DNA of 64,000 bases from Brumimicrobium glaciale (GTDB lineage Bacteria; Bacteroidota; Bacteroidia; Flavobacteriales_D; Crocinitomicaceae): NCBI RefSeq assembly GCF_004152935.1, contig NZ_SETE01000001.1, positions 868,001-932,000 on the forward strand. Direction: 5' to 3'. A program made the translations under genes and the position numbers. Shown piece by piece: positions 1 to 9,266 of the stretch (position 1 is its first letter; each line of letters opens with the position of its first letter). The notes below the pieces were generated by a model. It was given only the letters and a program-made list of their open reading frames with translations. It had not been told where the DNA came from and made no database searches.

Positions 1-1
1 T

Positions 2-1030
2 TATACTGTGGATATAATTACGGTTCAAGGTTGTTCACTAACAGAACAAGTAGATGTCTTTGTTTTTCAAGGCCCACCTCAACCGATAGTTAGAGATACT
101 GCTTTTGTTTGTGAAGGTGATGTTGTTAATCTAACAGTTACTGATGCGCCTTCAATTGTTTGGTCGCCAAATATTGATATTAATACGACCATCGGACAAA
201 GTGTGATTATTTCAACAACAGTAAATAGATGGTATTATATTGATTTTACAAATCCGTGTGGAACAGTAAGGGATAGTGTTTACATTAGTATAATTGGGAC
301 TTTTCCTAATGCAGGAAATGATACAATAGTATGTCCAAAAGATACCGTAAATCTTTGGGCTAGTGGAGGAGTAGCTTATGAATGGAAGCCTGCGGGTAGT
401 GTGATTTCTCCAAACTCAGCTATCACCACTGCAGCACCAAACAATCCAACGGTTTACACTGTGTATATTACCGATGAGTACGGATGTGGTTCAAGCGCGA
501 CTGTAAAAATTGATCATTTCCCGATTCCATACGTTAGTGCAAGTGCAGATTATTATGGATTTGTTGGAGATGAAGTACAATTAAACGCTAACAGCAATAA
601 TCCTGGGAATGATTATTTGTGGTCGCCAGCTCAATATCTTTCATGCGTAGATTGTAAGAACACAATAGCCAAACCAAATGAGTCCATCACTTATACTGTC
701 GTTTTTACTGACGAGAATGGTTGTTTAGCAACTGATGAGGTAAGCATTCATTTCGAAGGAATAATTTATGTACCCAATACATTCACTCCTGACGGCGACG
801 GTATAAATGACTATTTCTCTATTGAAGGAGGGAATATTACAGAATTTCATTTACAGATCTTTGACCGATGGGGAGAATTAATCTTTGAGAGCTACGATTT
901 GAATGGCGTTTGGAATGGAACCTACGGAAATAAGATTTGCCAAGACGGAACCTACGTTTGGAAAATCGTATATGAAGATGTCGCAAACAATAAGAAGGAA
1001 TTGGTTGGTCATGTTAACTTGTTGAGGTAG
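2..1030 (+). CDS. C-terminal part of a secreted multi-domain protein with a T9SS type-B (gliding motility-associated) sorting domain
   Basis: The reading frame is open through the left edge, so only the C-terminal part (about 342 residues) is present. It shows repeated Ig/PKD-like modules containing motifs such as VNLTVTDAPSIVWSP and VNLWASGGVAYEWKP, typical of SprB-like flavobacterial adhesins. The last 85 residues, starting YVPNTFTPDGDGINDYF and continuing FDRWGELIFES...WNGTYGNK...DGTYVWKI, are the gliding motility-associated C-terminal (CHU_C) domain, which in known members directs export by the type IX system and surface attachment. The protein is probably an extracellular adhesin or surface structural protein. 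Its ligand cannot be told. A GTG lies at position 8 but is only an internal valine codon. Confidence 0.9.
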   Translation, partial: YTVDIITVQGCSLTEQVDVFVFQGPPQPIVRDTAFVCEGDVVNLTVTDAPSIVWSPNIDINTTIGQSVIISTTVNRWYYIDFTNPCGTVRDSVYISIIGTFPNAGNDTIVCPKDTVNLWASGGVAYEWKPAGSVISPNSAITTAAPNNPTVYTVYITDEYGCGSSATVKIDHFPIPYVSASADYYGFVGDEVQLNANSNNPGNDYLWSPAQYLSCVDCKNTIAKPNESITYTVVFTDENGCLATDEVSIHFEGIIYVPNTFTPDGDGINDYFSIEGGNITEFHLQIFDRWGELIFESYDLNGVWNGTYGNKICQDGTYVWKIVYEDVANNKKELVGHVNLLR

Positions 1031-1288
1031 GTGAAGTTTTGGATTCTACCTTGATTTTAATGGATTAAAACCTTCAAATTAATTGAATAATCTATTCGTC
1101 TCCAAAAAAAACATTCATTTGCAAAACCTTAGGAGTATATATTGATAAATTCACTCCGACAAGCACTGTGCAAGTCATTGCAAGACTTTTTCTCGGATTT
1201 TAATGTTAAAAATGTAAACGGTTGATTAGTAGATTGGTGTTCAGCTGGTGAGCTGCACTTTCAGCGCGTAGAAAACATCCTTAAATTT

Positions 1289-1311
1289 AGCAGGACGCGT
1301 TGCATCCTGCT
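1289..1311. repeat. Short palindrome (AGCAGGA ... TCCTGCT)
   Basis: Seven perfectly complementary bases on each side of a nine-base loop. There is no T-run after either arm, so it is not a normal intrinsic terminator. It lies between two copies of ACTTTCAGC and may belong to a dispersed repeat family. Confidence 0.5.
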
Positions 1312-1573
1312 GAATTGAGTTGGACTTTCAGCCCGAATAATCAACAATTTCTTTAGTCTGAAAATTCAGAAATACGCTGTAAAAAAGCAATTTAGCCCTC
1401 CTCTCCAAAAAGATTCCTCAATCATAAAAGCTTAGATCTTAGTGATTTTCAATATGAAAACCTCTGGGGTTATAGGGTCAAAAAGTGGATAAAGGGTTTA
1501 TACGGAGGATTTTTGTAGCATATAGTGACCATTTATAAATAGAGACAAGCATTTTTATAAATCAGCAATTCTC

Positions 1574-1656
1574 CAGCCTGAAAGGCTAAATTATTTCAAC
1601 CCAAGGCATCGCCATGGGTTTGAAATAACATAAAAAAATCCAACGCCTTGAAAAGG
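1574..1656. repeat. Cluster of three palindromes, REP-like element
   Basis: Three hairpins follow each other. AGCCTgaaAGGCT is at 1575-1587. At 1591-1628, TTATTTCAACCCA pairs with TGGGTTTGAAATAA (one bulge) around GGC-atc-GCC. GCCTTgaaAAGGC is at about 1644-1656. Strings of this kind recur between genes in many Bacteroidota genomes. Only this copy is seen in the window, so the family assignment is from memory and not demonstrated. Confidence 0.5.
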
Positions 1657-1776
1657 CAACTCAACAACCTTCATAATCCTTAACTCATAAAAGTTAGATA
1701 ACTATTCTCAAATTTGCTTAACCTACTTCCAACTTCATTTATCCACCATTTCCCATTCAATTATGGCTAAAATGTT

Positions 1777-1784
1777 TAGCTTTG
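1777..1784 (+). promoter_or_regulatory. -7 promoter element of kbl (TAGCTTTG)
   Basis: Perfect match to the Bacteroidota -7 consensus TAnnTTTG, 21 bases before the ATG at 1806. It overlaps the alternative TTG start at 1782, which therefore cannot be used on this transcript. No clear -33 TTTG is visible. Confidence 0.55.
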
Positions 1785-1805
1785 TTAGAAAATAAAATAA
1801 AGCAG

Positions 1806-2996
1806 ATGTACGGAAATTTAAAAGATCATTTAGCAAAAGAATTAGAGCAAATTAAGGCCGATGGCGTTTACAAAAGAGAACGTGTAATTACTTCTCCACA
1901 AGGAGCGGAAGTAACTGTGAAAAGTGGAGATGAGGTAGTTATTATGTGTGCTAACAACTATTTAGGTTTGTCCTCGCATCCAGATGTTATTCAAGCTTCA
2001 AAAGATGCTTTGGATTCGCATGGTTTTGGAATGTCATCAGTACGTTTTATATGCGGAACTCAGGATATTCACAAAGAATTAGAGAAGAAGATTTCAGATT
2101 TCTACGGAAAAGAAGATACAATATTATATGCTGCAGCTTTTGATGCAAATGGTGGAGTTTTTGAACCATTGTTTGGTGCGGAGGATGCAATTATTTCTGA
2201 TGAATTAAATCATGCTTCTATTATTGATGGAGTGCGTTTGTGTAAGGCACAACGTTACCGTTACAAACACAGCGACATGGCTGATTTAGAAGCGCAATTA
2301 ATTGCAGCACAAGACCAACGCCACAGAATTATCGTTACAGACGGAGTATTCTCAATGGATGGTGACTTTGCAAAAATGAATGAAATTTGTGATTTAGCAG
2401 ATAAATATGATGCACTTGTAATGAGCGATGAATGTCACTCTGCAGGATTTGTTGGAAAAACTGGACGTGGAGTTCCAGAATATTACAATTGTATGGACCG
2501 CGTTGATATTATCACAGGAACATTAGGAAAAGCATTAGGAGGAGCAATGGGAGGTTATACTGTGGCCAATCAAGAAGTGATTGATATGTTACGTCAACGC
2601 TCTCGTCCATATTTATTCTCCAACTCACTAGCTCCTTCATTGGTAGGTGCTTCAATAAAAGTATTTGATATTTTGAGTACGAATACTGACTTAAGAGATA
2701 AGTTAGAAGAAAACACACTTTATTTTAAAGAAGCAATTTTAAAAGCTGGTTTTGATATTGTAAAAGGAGATTCTCCAATCGTTCCAATTATGCTGTATGA
2801 CGCAGCATTATCGCAAGAATTTGCTGATAAATTATTAGAAGAAGGAGTTTATGCTATTGGATTCTTCTTTCCGGTGGTTCCAAAAGGAAAAGCGAGAATT
2901 CGTACGCAAATTTCAGCTGGACATACTAAAGCTCATTTAGATAAAGCTATTGCAGCCTTTATTAAAGTTGGGAAAGAGTTAAAAGTTATTGATTAA
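1806..2996 (+). CDS. kbl: Glycine C-acetyltransferase (2-amino-3-ketobutyrate CoA ligase)
   Basis: A PLP enzyme of the alpha-oxoamine synthase family, 396 residues. It cleaves 2-amino-3-ketobutyrate with CoA to glycine and acetyl-CoA, the second step of threonine breakdown, in the cytoplasm. The sequence tracks the known Kbl family throughout: [47 protein letters not shown], and the PLP lysine in [10 protein letters not shown] at residue 242. Start: the frame extends to a TTG at 1782, but that TTG lies inside the -7 element, and family members begin MYG..., so ATG 1806 is chosen. A threonine dehydrogenase partner is not in the window. A strong hairpin terminator follows. Confidence 0.95.
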   Translation: MYGNLKDHLAKELEQIKADGVYKRERVITSPQGAEVTVKSGDEVVIMCANNYLGLSSHPDVIQASKDALDSHGFGMSSVRFICGTQDIHKELEKKISDFYGKEDTILYAAAFDANGGVFEPLFGAEDAIISDELNHASIIDGVRLCKAQRYRYKHSDMADLEAQLIAAQDQRHRIIVTDGVFSMDGDFAKMNEICDLADKYDALVMSDECHSAGFVGKTGRGVPEYYNCMDRVDIITGTLGKALGGAMGGYTVANQEVIDMLRQRSRPYLFSNSLAPSLVGASIKVFDILSTNTDLRDKLEENTLYFKEAILKAGFDIVKGDSPIVPIMLYDAALSQEFADKLLEEGVYAIGFFFPVVPKGKARIRTQISAGHTKAHLDKAIAAFIKVGKELKVID

Positions 2997-3007
2997 CATA
3001 TTCTAAT

Positions 3008-3049
3008 TACTGAGATTTGTGTTGTTTTAATGCAAATCTCAGTACTTTT
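3008..3049 (+). terminator. Intrinsic terminator after kbl
   Basis: TACTGAGATTTG (3008-3019) pairs perfectly with CAAATCTCAGTA (3033-3044), followed by CTTTTA. It ends only five bases before the ATG of the histidine kinase gene, so that gene either depends on read-through or its leader is the hairpin itself. Confidence 0.75.
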
Positions 3050-3054
3050 ATATC

Positions 3055-4404
3055 ATGAATAGAAGAACCATAAATGCTGTAATTATAATCGGTGTATTGT
3101 CGATTGTTAGTATTTTAATGGTACAAGTTTTTTGGATTAACAGAACAATTAAGGCTCAGAAAGATGCAGTAATTATTCAAGAACGCCAAGACAGCTTAAA
3201 TGTCCGACAATTTGAGGAATCTGTTCGTGTTGCATTGAGAAATACAGTTGAAGAAATAGGAAATCATCATGTGGATAGTTCTTATCTATATGGAGCAGTA
3301 AAGCAAAAAAGCTCTAATTACTTTTTAGTCGACATCAACGAAAATTTACATCCTTATTATCTAGAGCAATTATTAAAACGAACGTTTTATGAGCACAACA
3401 TTACGCAAGATTTCCAATATGGTATTTATGACTGTTTTAACGACAGTATAGTTTACGGAAATTTAATACGTTTTTCTAGAGATTCAATGTATGCTCCTGC
3501 TACAGATGCCAAGATAGGAGTGACTTCTCCCCAATTAAGATGGAAGAGGGATGGACATTATTTTACGGTTTACTTTCCAGAAATAATATCACAATCGAGT
3601 AATGAAATAGTTGTTTCTAATTCACCTTGGTTATACTTTTCTTTCATTATTATAGTGCTTTTAATTTTCTTTGCTTTCTCTGTTTCTGTGATTATTAAGC
3701 AAAAGAGAATGTCGGAAGTAAAAGCTGATTTTGTAAACAACATGACACATGAGTTGAAGACGCCAATATCTACAATTGGTTTATCTAGTGAATTATTGAT
3801 GCAGAATGATTTTTCTAAAGATCCAGAAAGATTAAAAAAATACGCAGAAGTAATTTATAAAGAAAACAAACGTTTAGAGGAGCAAGTTGAACGCGTTTTG
3901 AACATGGCTAAACTGGATAGAAATGAGTTAGATTTTCAAGTCGAGCCAGTTGATATGCATGCTTTAATCGAAGAAACTGCAGAAAACTTCAGGTTTAATC
4001 AGACTTTAACTGGTGGAGAAATTGTGCTTGAATTGAATGCCGAAAGGACAATTATTAGTGCAGACTTGGTGCATATCACTAATGTAATTCTCAATTTATT
4101 AGATAATGCAGTTAAATATTCTGAAGATCCTACACAGGTCAAAGTGAGTACTAAGAACAAGAATAAAGGAATTGAAATAAGTATCCAAGACAATGGGATT
4201 GGAATAGAGAAAGAACAATTTAAGCAAGTGTTTGATAAATTTTATCGTGTGCCAACAGGCGATAGACACGATGTAAAAGGATTTGGATTGGGCTTGTATT
4301 ATGTGAAATTAATTATTGACAAACACGGTGGGAAAATGAGTGTGAAAAGTAAGCTCGATCAGGGAAGTACTTTTACTTTTTGGATTCCCACAACATTAAA
4401 TTAA
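3055..4404 (+). CDS. Sensor histidine kinase, two transmembrane segments
   Basis: 449 residues. A transmembrane helix at about 8-29 is followed by a periplasmic sensor region of about 165 residues with no recognised domain, a second helix at about 193-216, then the kinase core. The H-box MTHELKTPIS carries the phospho-acceptor His232. The N-box is LLDNAVKYS (Asn351), and the G-boxes are DNGIGIE and GFGLGLYYVK. No HAMP domain is evident between the second helix and the H-box. The response regulator starts six bases downstream, so the two form one operon and a cognate pair. The arrangement resembles RprX/RprY-type systems of Bacteroidota, but the signal sensed is unknown. Confidence 0.92.
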   Translation: MNRRTINAVIIIGVLSIVSILMVQVFWINRTIKAQKDAVIIQERQDSLNVRQFEESVRVALRNTVEEIGNHHVDSSYLYGAVKQKSSNYFLVDINENLHPYYLEQLLKRTFYEHNITQDFQYGIYDCFNDSIVYGNLIRFSRDSMYAPATDAKIGVTSPQLRWKRDGHYFTVYFPEIISQSSNEIVVSNSPWLYFSFIIIVLLIFFAFSVSVIIKQKRMSEVKADFVNNMTHELKTPISTIGLSSELLMQNDFSKDPERLKKYAEVIYKENKRLEEQVERVLNMAKLDRNELDFQVEPVDMHALIEETAENFRFNQTLTGGEIVLELNAERTIISADLVHITNVILNLLDNAVKYSEDPTQVKVSTKNKNKGIEISIQDNGIGIEKEQFKQVFDKFYRVPTGDRHDVKGFGLGLYYVKLIIDKHGGKMSVKSKLDQGSTFTFWIPTTLN

Positions 4405-4410
4405 AAGAAG

Positions 4411-5109
4411 ATGAAACCTAAGATATTACTAGTTGAAGATGATACAAATTTGGGATTTATTGTTTCCGATCAATTAAAAATGGAAGGCTATGATGTAGCA
4501 CTTGCTTCTAATGGAATGGAAGGATTTAAGCGCTTCAATGAAGAGTCATTTGATTTGTGCATTTTTGATGTTATGATGCCAAAAAAAGATGGATTTAGTT
4601 TGGCTGTAGATGTTAGGAAAATCAATAAAACTATTCCTATATTATTTCTTACAGCCAAAGCTATGACAGAGGATAAAGTCAAAGGTTTTAATGTGGGTGG
4701 AGACGATTACCTGACCAAGCCATTTAGTTCCGAAGAATTAAAGGTTAGGGTTCGTGCATTGATGAAGCGTGTAGATATTCATGTTGGAAAGGAAAATGAA
4801 GATCTAATTGAATTTGGACGTTTTGTTTTTGATGTTTCCAATTATACTTTAACGAGCTCAGATTTTGAGAAAAAACTCACTAAAAAAGAAGCTCAAATAT
4901 TAAAGATTTTAACGAAGTTTGAAAATCAAGTGGTAGCACGAGAAATGGTGCTTAATGCGGTGTGGGGAAAAGATGATTATTTCGTTGGACGTTCCTTAGA
5001 TGTTTTTATTACCAAGCTTAGGAAATATTTAGTTGGAGACTCCAATGTAACAATTGAAAATATTCATGGAATTGGATTTAAATTAATAGTGGAAGAAGTT
5101 ACTGAATAA
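4411..5109 (+). CDS. OmpR/PhoB-family response regulator
   Basis: 232 residues. An N-terminal receiver domain contains the acidic pair Asp10/Asp11, phospho-acceptor Asp53 (CIFDVMMPKKDG), a switch threonine in LFLTAKA and lysine in LTKPFSS. The C-terminal winged helix (about 130-228) has the LTKKEAQIL, AREMVLNAVWG and GRSLDVFITKLRKYL motifs of OmpR-type DNA-binding domains. It is encoded directly after the histidine kinase and is its presumed partner. Resembles RprY. Target genes cannot be inferred from this window. Confidence 0.93.
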   Translation: MKPKILLVEDDTNLGFIVSDQLKMEGYDVALASNGMEGFKRFNEESFDLCIFDVMMPKKDGFSLAVDVRKINKTIPILFLTAKAMTEDKVKGFNVGGDDYLTKPFSSEELKVRVRALMKRVDIHVGKENEDLIEFGRFVFDVSNYTLTSSDFEKKLTKKEAQILKILTKFENQVVAREMVLNAVWGKDDYFVGRSLDVFITKLRKYLVGDSNVTIENIHGIGFKLIVEEVTE

Positions 5110-5312
5110 AGTAGGATTTATTGGTCTTAGAAATAGTTAGAACTATGCCCTTTAGTCCACTTTGCTTTAGCTTATAAAAGCCTTTATATCAGTCATTAGA
5201 TTTTGATGTTAGAAGAAAAAAGGCCTAATGTCTACTCTCTTAATATTTTGATAGTTAGTGTATTTTAATCTTTTATGATCCGATGGTGCTTTTTGACTTT
5301 GGTGGTTCACTT

Positions 5313-6893
5313 TCAGTTTGCTTTTTCTTTCTTTTCATTCTCCTCTTTAATGTAGCTTATGAAAACGGAAGGTGTAATACCAGTTATCTTTTTGAAATTA
5401 ATGGAAAATCTACTGTGTGATGCAAATCCGCATCGTTCAGCCAAATAACTGATTTTATACAACAAGAATTTTGGATCATTTTTTAGGCAATCCACAATGT
5501 AGTTGATGCGCAATGAATTGATGTAAGTTGGAAAATCTGATTCATTATGTTTTTTAATTACATAAGTGAGATATCTTTGATTGGTACCTATTTTAGTCGA
5601 TAATGAGCTCAGTGAAATTTCTTCATCTAAATAGAATTTAGTCTTTTCAATTTTAGTCAACTGTTGGAGAATAGCTTGTTCTTTTTCCTCTGACATGTAG
5701 TTTTTGTCCTCTTTCAATTCGGGTGCAATAGCTTTTTTGTCTGTTGAAATAACCTGCTTTTCTTCCTTTGCTAAATTCTTTTCTTCAATAAATGCCAGGA
5801 ACTTCTTCTTATTTTGTCTCTTATTATAGATATACCAGCTCAATAAACCCATTAGTATAAAAACAGAAATAATTAATAAGGTAATGATTTGTGAATTTTG
5901 ACGTTGCTCATTTTTTGAGTTAACTCCTTGCTGGTACAAACTTTCAATTAGCTTATTTGAAACTAGCTTTCTTGCTTCTTGGTCATCGTTAATTAACTTC
6001 AAGTACTGCTCATTGAATTCAATGTACCTATCATTTTGTTTAGTTTCTTTATAGAAATTGCTCATCATGAAATAAACCTCTTTTTTCAACTCAAAATAAT
6101 TTGACTCGTCAGCAATATTTTTAGCTTTTAAGAAATACTCTTCTGCTTTTTCATAAGATCCAATTGCCATATATGTTTGAGCAAATCCATTGAAAATAAA
6201 ACCTTTCTTGGGACTATTAGCAGATTGAGATTTAGACAATTGTTCGTGCGATTTTTCTAAATAATAAAAGGCTGAATCTGTTTGGTTAAGCAATAAGTAA
6301 ATCTTAGCTATTTCCCCATAGTTATTGGCTAAGTGATAGGGAATGTCAGCTTTTGTTCCTGTCATCAAGAAGTATTCATTAGATTTCTGAAGGTGTTCAA
6401 TTGCTTTAGGATTGTTCTTTTTCTCTAATTCAATTTGAGCACTTTCTTGTTCAATATTACCTCGAAATCTATTTTTTAAATTTTCGTCCTCTATTTTTTC
6501 AATTGCTTCTTTTGCTTTTTTGAAATATATAGCTCCTGTTGAGCTTAGGTTTGACTCTCTATATATTGTTGAGATTAATCCATAGATCCTTGTTAATGAG
6601 ACATTATCCTTCTCAAGGGTTGCAATACTGTCTGTTTTTATAAGGATACTTAAAGCTTCATTGTTTATTCCATAAGTTCTAAGTAATGCTGCTTTTAAGA
6701 GTAGTGCTCTTAGCTTTTCGGCATTATTTTCTGAAATAGAATTTAGAAGATCAACATTTTTAAGTGCTTGTTCAGGATCTGATCCAATTAACTCTTGGGC
6801 TGTTATTCTGTAGGTACTATCAAAATAAATGTTTTGAGAAAAACCATGTAAACTTGAGAATAGTATGAGTATAAAAGTGATTATTAGTTTCAT
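5313..6893 (-). CDS. Membrane-anchored TPR protein with C-terminal AraC-type DNA-binding domain (paralogue 1)
   Basis: 526 residues. An N-terminal signal sequence (ending near SLHGFSQ) is followed by a helical TPR region (about 25-320), one transmembrane helix at about 335-357, a charged linker, and an AraC-type helix-turn-helix at about 425-520. The last part contains NQRYLTYVIKKH and CGFASHSRFSINFKKITGITP. The layout implies TPRs outside the inner membrane and the DNA-binding domain in the cytoplasm, i.e. a one-component transmembrane regulator. It is a close paralogue of the neighbouring gene at 7086-8648 over its whole length, so a tandem duplication. It has its own -7 element at 6930. 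Target genes and ligand are unknown; the nearest candidate target is the glycan cluster to the right. Confidence 0.85.
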   Translation of the reverse strand: MKLIITFILILFSSLHGFSQNIYFDSTYRITAQELIGSDPEQALKNVDLLNSISENNAEKLRALLLKAALLRTYGINNEALSILIKTDSIATLEKDNVSLTRIYGLISTIYRESNLSSTGAIYFKKAKEAIEKIEDENLKNRFRGNIEQESAQIELEKKNNPKAIEHLQKSNEYFLMTGTKADIPYHLANNYGEIAKIYLLLNQTDSAFYYLEKSHEQLSKSQSANSPKKGFIFNGFAQTYMAIGSYEKAEEYFLKAKNIADESNYFELKKEVYFMMSNFYKETKQNDRYIEFNEQYLKLINDDQEARKLVSNKLIESLYQQGVNSKNEQRQNSQIITLLIISVFILMGLLSWYIYNKRQNKKKFLAFIEEKNLAKEEKQVISTDKKAIAPELKEDKNYMSEEKEQAILQQLTKIEKTKFYLDEEISLSSLSTKIGTNQRYLTYVIKKHNESDFPTYINSLRINYIVDCLKNDPKFLLYKISYLAERCGFASHSRFSINFKKITGITPSVFISYIKEENEKKEKAN

Positions 6894-6929
6894 GGTATAG
6901 TGTTATTAACGGAGCTCTCGGCTGTCTTA

Positions 6930-6937
6930 CAAAAGTA
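6930..6937 (-). promoter_or_regulatory. -7 promoter element (TACTTTTG on the minus strand)
   Basis: Perfect TAnnTTTG on the minus strand, 36 bases before the start codon at 6893. It suggests that the second paralogue can be transcribed independently of the first. No -33 match is visible. Confidence 0.45.
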
Positions 6938-7085
6938 TCTATTATTTTAGTTAATTATATGATATTTATTAATGATTTAATAGATTGATTAGAGTATGAT
7001 TGGTGAATTTTAATTAGATCAGAAGGCTAGTTTTATCAACCTGGAAATCCTCAATTGAAATAACTGCTGTTATATCTTACTAAGA

Positions 7086-8648
7086 TTAACTCTCCTTCTT
7101 CATCTTTTCATTCTCTTCTTTTACATAATTAATGAAAGCTGAAGGAGTTGTTCCTGTTATTTTTTTAAAATTAATTGAGAATCTACTGTGAGATGCGAAT
7201 CCACAATATTGAGCTAAATAGCTGATTTTATACAACAAAAATTTCGGGTCAGATTTAATACAATGCACAATGTAATTGATTCTGAGTTCATTGATGTAAG
7301 TAGCGAAATCAGGCGCTAAATGTTGTTTTATCACATAAGTTAGGTAGCGTTGATTAACGCCTATTTTACTGGATAATCCAGTGAGCGAGATATTTTCATC
7401 CAAGTAGAATTGTGCATTTTCTAGATCTTTCAAACTCTGCATAATGCTTTTCTCTTTCTCCTCAGAGATGTACCTTTTACTATTGTCAGCTTCCGATGTA
7501 TCAACCTTATCAATTGTTTTATTGTTTAAGTCATGAATAAAAGCCTCAAACTTTTTCTGATTTTGTTTTTTATTGTAGATGTACCAAATTAATATAATGA
7601 CCAATGAAAGAGAAAATGCAATTAACCAGGCAATGATTTGCGAATTTTTTTGTTCCGTTACTTCTGATTCTAATTGTTTGTCGTATAGCGAATTGAGTAA
7701 TTTGTCGGCAACTACTTTTCGGGACCTTTCGTCTTGGTCAACGAGCGTAACGTAATCCTCATTAAGAGCTATGAATTTTTCGTCTTGATTCGTTTCCTTG
7801 TATAAATCACACATCAATTTATAGATGTCTTTCTTTAAATCAAAGAATTTTGCTTCATCGGCTATTTCTTTTGCTTTTAAGAAATACTCCTCTGCTTTTT
7901 CATAAGATTTTTCTGCAAAGTACACTTGAGCAATACCGCTGAATATTGAGCCTTCCAAAGGGCTACTTTTAAAATCAGTTTTATTTAAATGATCTTGTGC
8001 TTTTGCTAAATAATGAAAAGAAGAATCTAATTCATTTAGGTTTAAGAAATCTTCTGATATAATTCCATTACTGATTATTTGCTGATAATTAATATCTACT
8101 GTGGTTTTTGACTTTACCTTTAAGAAACGCTGAATTGATTTCCTAGCATGTGCTATTGATTTATGATAGTTTCCGTTGTCGAGTTCAATATTTGCTTTTT
8201 CTTGCTCAATATTCCCTTTAAATCTCCACTTCATATCTTCGTCCTCAATCTTCTCAATTTCGATGGCGGCTTTATCTAGGTATTTTAAACTTGAAGAGTA
8301 GAGTTCAGATTCTCGGTACAGGGATGATATATATCCATAAATTCTTGTGAGTGAAATATAGTCTTCATTTTTTCGTGCGAGTGCTTCTGATTTAAAAAGG
8401 ATTATTTGAGCTTCATCATTCAGCCCGTAATACATCAAAAAATCAGCTTTTAAGACTAAAGCCCTTATCCTTTCCGCATCATCTTTTGAAACTTCGTATA
8501 AATAGTCTACATTATTGAGCGATTTTTCAGGTTCATTTACCATTATGTCCTGCATTGTTCTCATATACAGATTATCAAAGTCTAGCTCTTGCGAAGTAGC
8601 AAAAGAAGAAATGAAAAATGTGATCAATATTAGCGTTAGGAGCTTCAT
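7086..8648 (-). CDS. Membrane-anchored TPR protein with C-terminal AraC-type DNA-binding domain (paralogue 2)
   Basis: 520 residues with the same order of parts as its neighbour: a signal sequence (ending near SSFATSQ), TPR-like helices, a transmembrane helix at about 335-358 (IIAWLIAFSLSLVIILIWYI), a linker, and an AraC-type helix-turn-helix at about 420-515 with NQRYLTYVIKQH and CGFASHSRFSINFKKITGTTP. The DNA-binding part is much more alike between the two copies than the TPR part, which suggests that they read related operators but sense different partners. Both genes are on the minus strand with a 192-base gap. Function unknown beyond regulation. Confidence 0.85.
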   Translation of the reverse strand: MKLLTLILITFFISSFATSQELDFDNLYMRTMQDIMVNEPEKSLNNVDYLYEVSKDDAERIRALVLKADFLMYYGLNDEAQIILFKSEALARKNEDYISLTRIYGYISSLYRESELYSSSLKYLDKAAIEIEKIEDEDMKWRFKGNIEQEKANIELDNGNYHKSIAHARKSIQRFLKVKSKTTVDINYQQIISNGIISEDFLNLNELDSSFHYLAKAQDHLNKTDFKSSPLEGSIFSGIAQVYFAEKSYEKAEEYFLKAKEIADEAKFFDLKKDIYKLMCDLYKETNQDEKFIALNEDYVTLVDQDERSRKVVADKLLNSLYDKQLESEVTEQKNSQIIAWLIAFSLSLVIILIWYIYNKKQNQKKFEAFIHDLNNKTIDKVDTSEADNSKRYISEEKEKSIMQSLKDLENAQFYLDENISLTGLSSKIGVNQRYLTYVIKQHLAPDFATYINELRINYIVHCIKSDPKFLLYKISYLAQYCGFASHSRFSINFKKITGTTPSAFINYVKEENEKMKKES

Positions 8649-9266
8649 TATTATTTTTTAATCTTTTTAAGACCATAACCCAAACAGGAAAGATTTTAAT
8701 TAAGATAAATGATTATAAATTATTTAATCTATTTTCATTTACCGACTAAATCTGTGTTTAAGAATGAGGGCGAATTGCGCCTTTTAATCTTGTTTTGGAA
8801 GTAAATATAATGATTTTGTGAAATTCCAATCATTTTATTTCACATTGTAATGAATAGTGCCGTAAAATGCATGGATGGAATGATTCCGATTTTCTGTCAA
8901 TGGTCTAAATTCCAATTGCCTTATATGAAAGTAAAGTAATTAGGAATCTTTTAGTTTAAATGACCGTCGGCTGCTTTATGAGGTCTGAGTAAAAGAAATT
9001 TCAGGATTCTCTTTTGGTGGTTTTGCTGTGATTCTAGTAGGAAACAATCATTGTAAAGCAAAATATTAAATTTTAATGCAGTAACTTTTCCTTTTACCAA
9101 ATATTCATAGTTTCAGAAATAGCCATTAAATTCTTCGGAGGATCTCGTCAGTTGACGGAGGCCTCTTTTTTCTATTAAAACCAAAGCTAATTTGTAACTT
9201 TAAAATGATTGTCTTTCATTAATATCAAGGTAGAAACAAATAAATTAATTCAGAGGCTGGAATATT
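8649..9266. other. Gene-free spacer with a plus-strand terminator-like hairpin
   Basis: 618 bases between two minus-strand genes. No open frame with credible composition was found. The one clear feature is the hairpin plus T-run at 9138-9171, which points rightwards although no gene on the plus strand precedes it. Confidence 0.5.
9138..9171 (+). terminator. Orphan intrinsic terminator-like hairpin
   Basis: GAGG (9138-9141) pairs with CCTC (9162-9165), CTC with GAG and GTC with GAC around the loop AGTT, with single-base and two-base bulges. Six T follow directly. On the minus strand there is no T-run, so it does not serve the minus-strand genes beside it. It may end a small RNA transcribed from within 8649-9137. 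Confidence 0.45.

Larger units (their letters stand above)
1031..1776. other. Gene-free spacer made largely of short palindromes
   Basis: No credible reading frame is seen on either strand. The stretch holds several small inverted repeats (listed separately at 1289-1311 and 1574-1656) and a short phrase, ACTTTCAGC, that occurs twice (about 1257 and 1324). The right end carries the kbl promoter. This looks like a collection site of REP-like intergenic repeats rather than a decayed gene. Confidence 0.6.

Noticed and set aside
1782-1805. TTG start for kbl giving eight more residues
   Set aside because: Lies inside the -7 promoter element, and family members start at the later ATG.
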